From contig NZ_JACHON010000018.1 of NCBI RefSeq assembly GCF_014206945.1, positions 1-64,000 of the forward strand: a stretch of 64,000 nucleotides of DNA, written 5' to 3'. Shown here one piece after another: positions 1 through 7,342 of the stretch (position 1 is its first letter; each line of letters starts with the position of its first letter). This stretch comes from Gracilibacillus halotolerans. GTDB taxonomy: Bacteria > Bacillota > Bacilli > Bacillales > Amphibacillaceae. The translations under genes were made by a program, and so were the position numbers. A model generated the notes under the pieces. The model saw only the letters and a program-made list of their open reading frames with translations, made no database searches and was not told where the DNA came from.

Positions 1-88
1 ACGGACACCCTTACGATTAGCTAACCACTACTTCTGCCTTCGTGGCTCGGGACTCTCACCCTAGAGATTACACCCATGCCGGGCACAC
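1..88 (-). mobile_element. 5' end of a group IIC intron (partial, runs off the left edge)
   Basis: On the minus strand the sequence begins at 88 with GTGTGCCCGGCATGGGTG, the 5' end typical of group IIC introns. It continues into a domain I region with GGGTGAGAGTCCCGA and GAAGGCAGAAGTA. A CCAC/GTGG stem flanks the GAAGGCAGAAGTA loop. The insertion point lies one base past the T-run of the trxA terminator, the usual target of group IIC introns (hairpin followed by a short intron-binding site). As I recall it, the Oceanobacillus iheyensis intron used for crystallography shares this 5' end. The reverse transcriptase and the 3' end are outside the window, so activity cannot be judged. Confidence 0.88.
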
Positions 89-90
89 TA

Positions 91-133
91 AAAAAGTCCC
101 TTATTACAGCACAAGGCTATAATAAGGGACTTT
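91..133 (-). terminator. trxA Rho-independent terminator
   Basis: A perfect-looking stem (AAGTCCCTTATTA paired with TAATAAGGGACTT) around a GC-containing loop, followed on the minus strand by six T residues. It lies 11 bp after the trxA stop. The intron 5' boundary follows the T-run directly. Confidence 0.88.
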
Positions 134-144
134 GTCATTCTGTT

Positions 145-459
145 TTAAGCATGTTTGTTGATAAGTTCAACTAATGCTTCTTTTGGTTGGTATCCAATTG
201 CTTGGTCTACAACTTTTCCATCTTTGAAAAGAAGAAGTGTAGGGATACTCATAACTCCAAATTTACCTGCAGTTTCTTGATTTTCGTCAACATCTAGCTT
301 CACGATTTTAACTGTGTCGCTCATCTCACCATCTATTTCCTCAAGCACAGGTGCAATCATTTTACAAGGTCCACACCAAGTTGCCCAAAAATCTGCTAAG
401 ACTAAACCTTCACCAGTTTCTTGACTAAAATTACTGTCAGTTGCGTGTACAATTGCCAT
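145..459 (-). CDS. trxA: Thioredoxin
   Basis: Cytoplasmic disulfide reductase of 104 residues, the normal length for TrxA. It reduces protein disulfides and supplies electrons to enzymes such as ribonucleotide reductase. The active site WCGPC is at residues 28-32, and the cis-proline segment SIPTLL follows about 45 residues later. An AAGGAGG ribosome binding site sits close before the ATG. In B. subtilis trxA is near mutS2 and yshE, as here. A strong terminator follows, so it is the last gene of its transcript. Confidence 0.97.
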   Translation of the reverse strand: MAIVHATDSNFSQETGEGLVLADFWATWCGPCKMIAPVLEEIDGEMSDTVKIVKLDVDENQETAGKFGVMSIPTLLLFKDGKVVDQAIGYQPKEALVELINKHA

Positions 460-567
460 TTAAAAGGCCTCCTTTATCTATCCATTTTCCATTTCAAGTA
501 TACCATCCATTGGAAAAAGGACATAATACTTTGCTTATAGTTTACCTTTGTTTACAATTTATAAACA

Positions 568-648
568 TTATATTGAATAAAGAAAATATATTCCAAGTCC
601 TATAAATAAAATCGCTACAACAATTAAGACATAGGCTAAAGTTCTCAC
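568..648 (-). CDS. Possible 26-residue single-pass membrane peptide
   Basis: A short reading frame with a GTG start. It is preceded by AAAGGAG with about 10 bases of spacing, a good ribosome binding site. It encodes a basic N-terminus (MRTLAY) followed by an almost uninterrupted hydrophobic stretch long enough for one membrane segment, then a stop. It lies between a DUF350 membrane protein gene and trxA, on the same strand, in space otherwise without a gene. I do not recognise a family. The translation signal and hydrophobic composition favour a real gene, but 26 codons is short enough to occur by chance. Confidence 0.45.
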   Translation of the reverse strand: MRTLAYVLIVVAILFIGLGIYFLYSI

Positions 649-670
649 CTAGCTATCACTCCTTTGATTG

Positions 671-1075
671 TTAGATACTGGCGCCGATAATGTATGAAAG
701 ACCTACGGATATTATTAGCGAGATGAAAGCAACAGCCCGATTGTCCTTACCGATTTCTTTATCCACATCAATCGTTGGAGTTAAAAATTCGAAAATAAAG
801 TAACCAATTAGTAACATAACAAAACCAAAAGATCCCCATGCCATCATCTCAAGGACGGAATCGTTGTGCGCTATCGAGTATCTAAAAATATTTGCGATTC
901 CGAACATTTTACCGCCTGTTGCCATCGCTACACTTAAATTACCTTTTTTAATCTCATCCCAATTTTTGTAGGATGTCACCAATTCAAAGACAACTAAAAA
1001 AACTAAGATACAAAGGATGGCTACACTGTAGTTTGCAGCAGTTTCCACGTACGTATTTGTCCAAAAACCTGTCAT
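671..1075 (-). CDS. yshE: DUF350 family membrane protein (YshE-like)
   Basis: A 134-residue membrane protein with four predicted hydrophobic segments. It shows the DUF350 signature: a WDEIKKGNLSVAM segment in the first half, echoed by KDNRAVAF in the second, which suggests internal duplication. B. subtilis yshE sits at the same place beside mutS2. The biochemical function is unknown. The gene follows mutS2 on the same strand with a good AGGAGGAG site, so it is probably co-transcribed. A second DUF350 protein is encoded at 55388-55783 in a PspA cluster. Confidence 0.85.
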   Translation of the reverse strand: MTGFWTNTYVETAANYSVAILCILVFLVVFELVTSYKNWDEIKKGNLSVAMATGGKMFGIANIFRYSIAHNDSVLEMMAWGSFGFVMLLIGYFIFEFLTPTIDVDKEIGKDNRAVAFISLIISVGLSYIIGASI

Positions 1076-1100
1076 GATTCTTTCTCCTCCTAGTGATACA

Positions 1101-3452
1101 CTATTTCAATTCTAAAACAGTAACACCAAGTCCACCTTCGTTCATGTTCCCATCCTTTGCTGTAGCGATGCGTGAATGTGTTCGTGCAAAATCCTTTACT
1201 CCTTTTCTTAGAGCGCCTGTACCCTTTCCATGGATAATAGAAACTTTATGATAGCCAGCTAATAACGCATCATCAATATACTTTTCTAGCTGCTGGAGCG
1301 CATCTTCAAAACGCTCTCCTCGTAAATCCAGCTCCGGCTTAACATGATAACCTGATCCTTTTATCGATGTTAAAGGCTTTTCTAATGTTTTTTCTTCTCT
1401 TCGAATAAATAATAAATCATCGCGTTTTGCCTTCATTTTCAATATCCCGATTTGAATTTGAAATTCATTTTTTCCTGTTTGTTCAACGATTGTACCTTTT
1501 TGATCAAGTGTAAGAAGCTTCACTTCGTCTCCTGGTTGTAGTGCTTTCTTTTTAGCGTCTGCGGTTTCTTTCGGTTTTTTATTAGACGTTTCTTTAGCCA
1601 AATTCGGAGATGCCTGATCAAGTAATTTTTTCGCCTCAATCCATACATGTTCCTTAAAGTCAGCAGCTTCTTGTCGTTCTCTAAGTTCAGCAACAATTTG
1701 TTCCGCTTCTTCTCTAGCTTTCTCCACTGCTTTTGAGGCCTTCTCTTCTGCCTTCTTCATTAACTGATCTTTCTTCATTTCGTAATCAGACCATTGCTTC
1801 GTTAAATCGGCTCGTAATTCCTGCGCTTCTTCTAGGATAAGACTCGCTTCCTCATAAGCCTTTTCCGCTTCCTTACGAGATTTCTCTAGGGAACCAATCA
1901 TTGTCTCTACACTTCTTGAATCTGTGTCAATATGCTTTGTCGCCTCTTTAATAATCTCGTCACGTAATCCTAATCGTTTTGAAATTTCAAAAGCATTACT
2001 ACGACCTGGAACGCCAATCAATAAACGATAGGCTGGTTTTAACGTTTCTGTATTGAATTCGACAGACGCATTCACTACATTCGGACGGTTATACCCGTAT
2101 GCTTTTAATTCTGGATAGTGGGTTGTAGCTACAACTCGAGCATCTTTCTGTATTGTATGATCCAAAATAGCCATAGCTAATGCAGCACCTTCTTGCGGAT
2201 CTGTTCCAGCACCTAGCTCGTCAAATAACAATAAAGAATTTTGATCAAAATTGTCTAATATATCCACAATATTGGTCATATGAGAAGAAAACGTACTTAA
2301 ACTTTGTTCAATAGATTGTTCGTCTCCTATATCTGCGAATACTTGTGAAAACACGGCCATTTCGCACCCATCTAGAGCAGGTATTTGTAACCCAGATTGC
2401 GCCATTATAGTACATAAGCCAATCAGCTTCAATGTGACGGTCTTCCCTCCAGTATTCGGACCTGTAATCACGATTGCAGTAAAGTCCTTTCCTAAATCAA
2501 TATCGTTAGGTACGACTTCGTCCACTGGTATAAGCGGGTGCCGTGCTTGTCTTAATTTAATTACACCATCTTGATTCATCTTTGGCTTACTAGCTTTCAT
2601 TTCATGACTCAATTTTGCTCTAGCAACGATAAAGTCTATATCTGCCAATATCTCCACATTGCTTCTTAAAATAGCTTCATCCTCTGCAATACGTGCAGAC
2701 AATTCTCTTAAAATACGTTCTATTTCTAATCCTTCTTCTGATCTAGCTTCTTGAAGTGCATTATTTATTTCCACAACCGCCTGTGGTTCCATAAATAAGG
2801 TCGCACCTGAAGAAGATTGGTCATGAACAATGCCGCCAATTGCAGATTTGTACTCCTGTTTCACTGGTAACACATATCGATTATTACGAATCGTGACAAT
2901 AGCATCTGATAACATTTTTGATTTCGTTCTTGTAATATTCTCTAAGCGATCTCGCACCTTACTCTCGCTTGTTCTTATTTTTGAACGTAAGCTTCTTAAC
3001 TTACTAGAAGCGCCATCCATCATATGCCCATGATCATCAATTCGATTTTTTATTTCACGTTCCAATTCTCTTAATGGAATATAGTTATCAAGTTTTTCGT
3101 TTAATAGCGGTGTATCCAAATCCTCTATCTGTTCAATGAATTGTTTCAATTGTCTGCCACTGTACATCGTCTGAGCGATTTCTAAACATTCATGCGTATT
3201 TAAAATACCGCCAATTCCTGCTCGCTTGATACTTGGCTTGATATCGTAAATTGTTCCGAGTGGCACCTGACCTTTAAGACGCAGGATTTGGAACGCTTCA
3301 TCTGTTTCATTTTGCAAATGTATTACGTGATTAAAGTCGTGAGAAGGAACTAATTGTACTACTTTTTCTTTACCAAGAGGAGATACTGCTTTTTCCTCTA
3401 GTTGACTCTTAATTTTATCAAATTCTAGCACCTTCAGTATTCGTTGGTTCAT
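1101..3452 (-). CDS. mutS2: Endonuclease MutS2
   Basis: A 783-residue MutS2 protein (B. subtilis about 785). Known for restraining homologous recombination and, more recently, for splitting collided ribosomes. The core and lever region is N-terminal. The ATPase has a Walker A GPNTGGKT near residues 331-338 and the signature [19 protein letters not shown] long charged coiled coil follows, then a C-terminal Smr nuclease domain with LDLRG and [10 protein letters not shown] chose the ATG at 3452 because AGGAGG lies 7 bases before it; an upstream ATG has no such site. It lies 30 bp after polX in the same direction. Confidence 0.96.
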   Translation of the reverse strand: MNQRILKVLEFDKIKSQLEEKAVSPLGKEKVVQLVPSHDFNHVIHLQNETDEAFQILRLKGQVPLGTIYDIKPSIKRAGIGGILNTHECLEIAQTMYSGRQLKQFIEQIEDLDTPLLNEKLDNYIPLRELEREIKNRIDDHGHMMDGASSKLRSLRSKIRTSESKVRDRLENITRTKSKMLSDAIVTIRNNRYVLPVKQEYKSAIGGIVHDQSSSGATLFMEPQAVVEINNALQEARSEEGLEIERILRELSARIAEDEAILRSNVEILADIDFIVARAKLSHEMKASKPKMNQDGVIKLRQARHPLIPVDEVVPNDIDLGKDFTAIVITGPNTGGKTVTLKLIGLCTIMAQSGLQIPALDGCEMAVFSQVFADIGDEQSIEQSLSTFSSHMTNIVDILDNFDQNSLLLFDELGAGTDPQEGAALAMAILDHTIQKDARVVATTHYPELKAYGYNRPNVVNASVEFNTETLKPAYRLLIGVPGRSNAFEISKRLGLRDEIIKEATKHIDTDSRSVETMIGSLEKSRKEAEKAYEEASLILEEAQELRADLTKQWSDYEMKKDQLMKKAEEKASKAVEKAREEAEQIVAELRERQEAADFKEHVWIEAKKLLDQASPNLAKETSNKKPKETADAKKKALQPGDEVKLLTLDQKGTIVEQTGKNEFQIQIGILKMKAKRDDLLFIRREEKTLEKPLTSIKGSGYHVKPELDLRGERFEDALQQLEKYIDDALLAGYHKVSIIHGKGTGALRKGVKDFARTHSRIATAKDGNMNEGGLGVTVLELK

Positions 3453-3482
3453 TCTCGAACCTCCTGTGTTGTTCATTAATTA

Positions 3483-5198
3483 CTACTCGTTTTTTAAATA
3501 TGACATTAAGAATTCCTTCGTCCAAGTGTTTACAACAGTTTTCTTTTTTAGTTTACCTCTTCTAGCTGTTCCACATCCATATTTCATATGCTCAAGCATC
3601 GAGTAGCTATGTGCATCCGTATTAATAGCAATAGATACACCTTTTTCTTGAGCAAGTTCTACCCATTTTGCTGCTAAATCTAAACGATTAGGGTTTGCAT
3701 TTAACTCTAGAATGGTATTTGTTTCTTTTGCTTTATCTATTAACCATTCTACATCAATTTGGTATCCATCTCTTCTTCCAAGTAATCGTCCTGTTGGATG
3801 TGCAATCATGTCTACATGTGGGTTATTCAACGCAGTCTCAAATCTCTTTTTTATTGTGTCCATATCTTGATTAAAGCTAGAATGAATCGATGCAATTACG
3901 AAGTCTATCTCTTGTAAAATTTCATCGTCATAATCAAGTGAACCATCTGGTAAAATATCCATTTCAATCCCCGTAAATATATGAATATCATTATATAGCT
4001 TTCGGACTCGTTCGATTTCTTCCCTTTGCTTATACCATCTTTCTTCTGTTAATCCATTGGCAACACGTAAAAATTTAGAGTGGTCTGTTATTGCAATGTA
4101 TTCATAACCTTTCTTTCTCGCATATTGAACCATTTCTTCAACCGATTGACCACCATCGCTCCATGTAGTGTGCATATGAAGGTCGCCTACAATATCATCC
4201 TCCGAGATCAATTCAAGTTCTTCTTTAGTGAATTCTAATTCTTCTTTACCTTCTCTTATTTCTGGTGGGATATATTGCAAACCAAAGCTTGCAAAGAAAT
4301 CCTCTTCCGTTTTGAATGTCGTGATTTCATTCGTCTCTATATCTTCAACACCGTACTCGCTAATTTTCTTTCCTTGCGATTTAGCTAGCTGTCGCATAAG
4401 GACATTATGATCCTTCGAACCAGTGAAATGATGCAATGTCGTAATAAATTCTTCATCTGTCACTAAACGAAAATCAACATTTATAGGGTATTGACCAGTA
4501 GCTATGATCGAAATTTTAGTATCGCCTGCAGCGATTACCTCTTCCAAATCTTCAAATGCCAATAATTTTTCTTTAACTGTTTGTGTATCATCTGTTGCAA
4601 TGATGAAATCAAGGTCTTTCACGTCTTCACGATACCTTCTCATACTTCCAGCGATCGAATACCTTTGAATTTCTTTTATCGTATCTAAATAATTCTCCAC
4701 TCGCTCTTTAATCGTTAAGGCGATTGGCAGCGCAAGCCTAGCTGGTCTTTTCCCAACATTATCTAGTGCCTCTAGGATTTTTTCTTCTGTCTTCTTTCCA
4801 AAACCTTTTAATACTTGAACTTTACCTTGTTCACAAGCTTGTCGTAAGGAAGTCTCGTCAGTAACTTGTAACTCTTGATATAGCTTAGATAATTTCTTAC
4901 CACCAAGTCCCGGTAACGTTAGTAGTGGAATTAAGCCCTTAGGTATTTCATCTTCTAACTGCTTCAGAGTTTCGGATTGATTCGTCTGGATGAATTCCGT
5001 TATTACTGCAGCTGTTCCTTTTCCAATCCCAGGTAAAGCTGTAAAGTCATCAATCTCTGAAAGTGAGCGATCATCTCTTTCCAAAGCTTGAGCTGCCTTG
5101 CGATATGCTGAAATTTTAAATGGGTTTTCTCCTTTTAACTCCATGTATATTGCGATTTTCTCTAGTAATCGAATGACATCTTTTTTATTAGTAGACAT
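3483..5198 (-). CDS. polX: DNA polymerase/3'-5' exonuclease PolX
   Basis: A 571-residue bacterial family X DNA polymerase for gap filling and base excision repair. Helix-hairpin-helix segments (ALPGIGKGTA, TLPGLGGKK, VLKGFGKKTEEK) occupy roughly residues 50-140. The nucleotidyltransferase palm carries GSMRRYREDVKDLDF with its catalytic acidic residues. The C-terminal PHP domain carries DLHMHTTWSDG near residue 340, plus NPHVDMIAHPTGR and NTDAHSYS, consistent with a manganese-dependent exonuclease. GGAGG precedes the ATG. It sits between cvpA and mutS2 as in B. subtilis. Confidence 0.96.
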   Translation of the reverse strand: MSTNKKDVIRLLEKIAIYMELKGENPFKISAYRKAAQALERDDRSLSEIDDFTALPGIGKGTAAVITEFIQTNQSETLKQLEDEIPKGLIPLLTLPGLGGKKLSKLYQELQVTDETSLRQACEQGKVQVLKGFGKKTEEKILEALDNVGKRPARLALPIALTIKERVENYLDTIKEIQRYSIAGSMRRYREDVKDLDFIIATDDTQTVKEKLLAFEDLEEVIAAGDTKISIIATGQYPINVDFRLVTDEEFITTLHHFTGSKDHNVLMRQLAKSQGKKISEYGVEDIETNEITTFKTEEDFFASFGLQYIPPEIREGKEELEFTKEELELISEDDIVGDLHMHTTWSDGGQSVEEMVQYARKKGYEYIAITDHSKFLRVANGLTEERWYKQREEIERVRKLYNDIHIFTGIEMDILPDGSLDYDDEILQEIDFVIASIHSSFNQDMDTIKKRFETALNNPHVDMIAHPTGRLLGRRDGYQIDVEWLIDKAKETNTILELNANPNRLDLAAKWVELAQEKGVSIAINTDAHSYSMLEHMKYGCGTARRGKLKKKTVVNTWTKEFLMSYLKNE

Positions 5199-5239
5199 TA
5201 AATTCCTCCTCCGAATACAAACATAAGTTGCGATTTAAA

Positions 5240-5269
5240 TACCCTTGCAGCATCTTCGTTGCAAGGGCA
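5240..5269 (-). terminator. Hairpin between cvpA and polX
   Basis: An 8 bp inverted repeat (CCCTTGCA / TGCAAGGG) separated by about 10 bases, located just after the cvpA stop. The tail TATTTAAAT is weakly T-rich, so it may be an attenuating or stabilising hairpin rather than a full terminator. Confidence 0.35.
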
Positions 5270-5273
5270 CAGT

Positions 5274-5822
5274 TTAGTTACTAAACGGGTTGTTTTCAAA
5301 CCAATACGTCATCATTTTCTCTGATAAGACTGGTGTTTTTTCAATCATAAACGTAGCTAAGCTCGATTGGTCTATCATAGATTGAATGAATGGGATAGGA
5401 GCTAGTGCTATGATAAAAAGGATGATGAATGCAATAAGATATACTTCAAGAAAACCTAACAAGGCACCTAGCCCACCATTTACAAAACGAATAAAAGGTA
5501 AATCCGCAATAAAATCTAACATTGTAGCTATTATTTGCAAAATAATCTTCGTTACAAAAAATAGTGTCCCGAAGGCAATCGCATTATAAAAAGCACCTTC
5601 TAGTGGAAATGAAGATAAAAACACACTCCAATCAGAATCCTCTAATAAGTTAGGGTATGGTATCCACATTTCTAACTTTGAAGCCAATGAACTATAATAT
5701 CTTGCTGCTACAATAAATGCTATAATAAAACCTGTTAAATGGAGAACTTGTAGAATAAAACCTCTCCGTAGTCCGATGAGAACACCAGACAATAATAAAA
5801 ATAATAATATGATGGTTAACAT
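5274..5822 (-). CDS. cvpA: CvpA family membrane protein
   Basis: A 182-residue protein with four or five hydrophobic segments and the CvpA pattern: LRRGFILQVLHLTGFI near the N-terminus and FVNGGLGALLGFLEVYLI centrally. CvpA proteins are linked to colicin V production and bile or envelope stress in enterobacteria; their role in Bacillaceae is unclear. It sits between zapA and polX, as yshB does in B. subtilis, and begins 8 bp after the zapA stop, so the two are probably co-transcribed. Confidence 0.88.
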   Translation of the reverse strand: MLTIILLFLLLSGVLIGLRRGFILQVLHLTGFIIAFIVAARYYSSLASKLEMWIPYPNLLEDSDWSVFLSSFPLEGAFYNAIAFGTLFFVTKIILQIIATMLDFIADLPFIRFVNGGLGALLGFLEVYLIAFIILFIIALAPIPFIQSMIDQSSLATFMIEKTPVLSEKMMTYWFENNPFSN

Positions 5823-5830
5823 AACTTTTT

Positions 5831-6091
5831 TTAATCCTCTTTCTCATCTATTAGTTTCTGCAAAATCTCATAATCTTCTTGTAGTTTCATATAATCGTTC
5901 ATTGTATTTAAGGCTGTTAGAACAGCTAACTGCGTTGTATCTAATGATTTATTTTTTTCATGTATTTCTTTCATCTTATCATCTACTAAACCTGCTATTA
6001 ATCGAATATGCTCCGATTTTTCATTTCCTACAATTGTATAAGAGCGTCCCTTTATATGTACTGTTGTACGTTTCACTTTATCCTGGGTCAT
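5831..6091 (-). CDS. zapA: Cell division protein ZapA
   Basis: A small cytoplasmic protein that binds FtsZ and promotes Z-ring bundling. It contains the ZapA core (TVHIKGRSYTIVGNEKSEHI, LVDDKMKEI) followed by a predicted coiled coil. I chose the second of two adjacent ATGs at 6091 (86 residues) because it lies 7 bases from AAAGGGG; the ATG at 6094 is only 4 bases away. The length agrees with B. subtilis ZapA (85). It is divergent from rnhC, also the B. subtilis arrangement. Confidence 0.92.
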   Translation of the reverse strand: MTQDKVKRTTVHIKGRSYTIVGNEKSEHIRLIAGLVDDKMKEIHEKNKSLDTTQLAVLTALNTMNDYMKLQEDYEILQKLIDEKED

Positions 6092-6239
6092 CATTATACC
6101 CCTTTCCGACAAATAACCTCAAAAATAATATTAACATGAAGCACCCATTATGAAAACTATCTTGTTAAAGAACTTCTTTGATATACTAGTGAAAGTAAGA
6201 CATTTTGTATATGGATTTATTGATTTGGGAGGTATCCAA

Positions 6240-7160
6240 ATGAGCAATACGGTCGTCGTTGTCACAAATGATACAATAGAAAAAATGAAACAACACTACC
6301 ATTCCTTTCTTGTAAATGCACCGAGTCACGCACTGTTTATGGCAAAGAAAGGTAATGTAACGATTACTGCATATCGTTCCGGTAAAGTACTCTTTCAAGG
6401 TGGCGGAGCAGAAAATGAGGCTTCACCATGGAAATCTGAAGGAGCAATCGACAAGAAAAAAACTACTACAGTCGCTTCTTCAAACATCCCTTCTAGTTTA
6501 TTACAGAGTAGCCACATTGGAACCGATGAAGCAGGGACAGGAGATTATTTCGGACCAATAACGGTTGCAGCAGTGTATATTAAACAAGCATCCATCAATT
6601 TACTGAAAGAGATCGGTATTGCAGATTCAAAAGTGTTAAAGGACCAACAAATTAGCGAGCTAGCCAAAGAAATCGTCAGCCAAAAAATACCTTATTCTCT
6701 GCTTACATTAGATAATGTGAAGTACAATAAACTTCAAAGAAAAGGATGGAATCAAGGTAAGATTAAGGCGATGTTGCATCATCATTCCATCGAAAAACTT
6801 CTTGTAAAAATTAAAGGCATGCCTTTAGACGGAATATTAATTGATCAATTTTGCGAACCACATGTTTATAAAAGATATATCGGTTCGGAAAAATTATCTT
6901 TACATGATCATACATACTTTATGACGAAAGCAGAGAGTCATTCCATCTCAGTAGCAGCAGCTTCTATTATTGCACGTGCAAAATTTGTAAAAGAAATGGA
7001 CGCACTCTCCAATAAACTAGGAATAACAATTCCAAAAGGTGCCTCTCGTAAAGTTGATGAAACAGCTGCTTATATTATGAAAAAATATGACGAAGATGTG
7101 TTAGCATCCGTTGCAAAGTTGCATTTCGGTAATACGCAAAAAGCAAAAAAGTATATGTAA
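6240..7160 (+). CDS. rnhC: Ribonuclease HIII
   Basis: A 306-residue RNase HIII that removes RNA from RNA-DNA hybrids, in place of or beside RNase HI. The N-terminal 80 or so residues form the family's TBP-like substrate-binding domain. The catalytic domain begins with GTDEAGTGDYFGP, with the expected Asp-Glu pair. Downstream are ADSKVL and HSISVAAASIIARA. The reading frame is open for 30 codons upstream, but GGGAGGT lies 6-7 bases before the ATG at 6240, and this matches the family N-terminus. Confidence 0.96.
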   Translation: MSNTVVVVTNDTIEKMKQHYHSFLVNAPSHALFMAKKGNVTITAYRSGKVLFQGGGAENEASPWKSEGAIDKKKTTTVASSNIPSSLLQSSHIGTDEAGTGDYFGPITVAAVYIKQASINLLKEIGIADSKVLKDQQISELAKEIVSQKIPYSLLTLDNVKYNKLQRKGWNQGKIKAMLHHHSIEKLLVKIKGMPLDGILIDQFCEPHVYKRYIGSEKLSLHDHTYFMTKAESHSISVAAASIIARAKFVKEMDALSNKLGITIPKGASRKVDETAAYIMKKYDEDVLASVAKLHFGNTQKAKKYM

Positions 7161-7183
7161 ACTCCCATACTCTGTTTAAAAGA

Positions 7184-7212
7184 AATACTCGGGGTAATTT
7201 TCCCCGAGTATT
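7184..7212. terminator. Hairpin after rnhC
   Basis: An 11 bp GC-containing stem (AATACTCGGGG / CCCCGAGTATT) about 20 bp after the rnhC stop. The plus-strand tail has only a few T residues and the minus-strand side is T-rich (TTTCTTTT), so it may serve either direction between these convergent genes. Confidence 0.65.
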
Positions 7213-7236
7213 GTTATACGTAATTAAGTTTATAGT

Positions 7237-7342
7237 GAGCAAGGCGCATACACTTTTCTTACTGTCTAGTTTCTGCGCCTACCCCCTCGAGGTCTTAAGT
7301 AATGCTAGTCGGGGGTGAATAAGGCGCATACACTTTTCTTTG
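7237..7342 (-). repeat. Interspersed palindromic repeat, copy 1
   Basis: Read on the minus strand it gives AAGAAAAGTGTATGCGCC, then CCCCCGAC, GCATTACTTAAGACCTCG, GGGGGTAGGCGC and AAACTAGACA. A second partial unit start follows at the left end. Outer GCGCC/GGCGC and inner CCCCC/GGGGG arms can pair. The same family is found at 16128-16374 and 45141-45214. It fills the space between rnhC and the end of pheT. Confidence 0.8.

Noticed and set aside
5776-6153. A 125-codon plus-strand reading frame opposite zapA and the cvpA start
   Set aside because: It is antisense to zapA, which has a clear family match, and its composition is that of a complementary shadow without a ribosome binding site.
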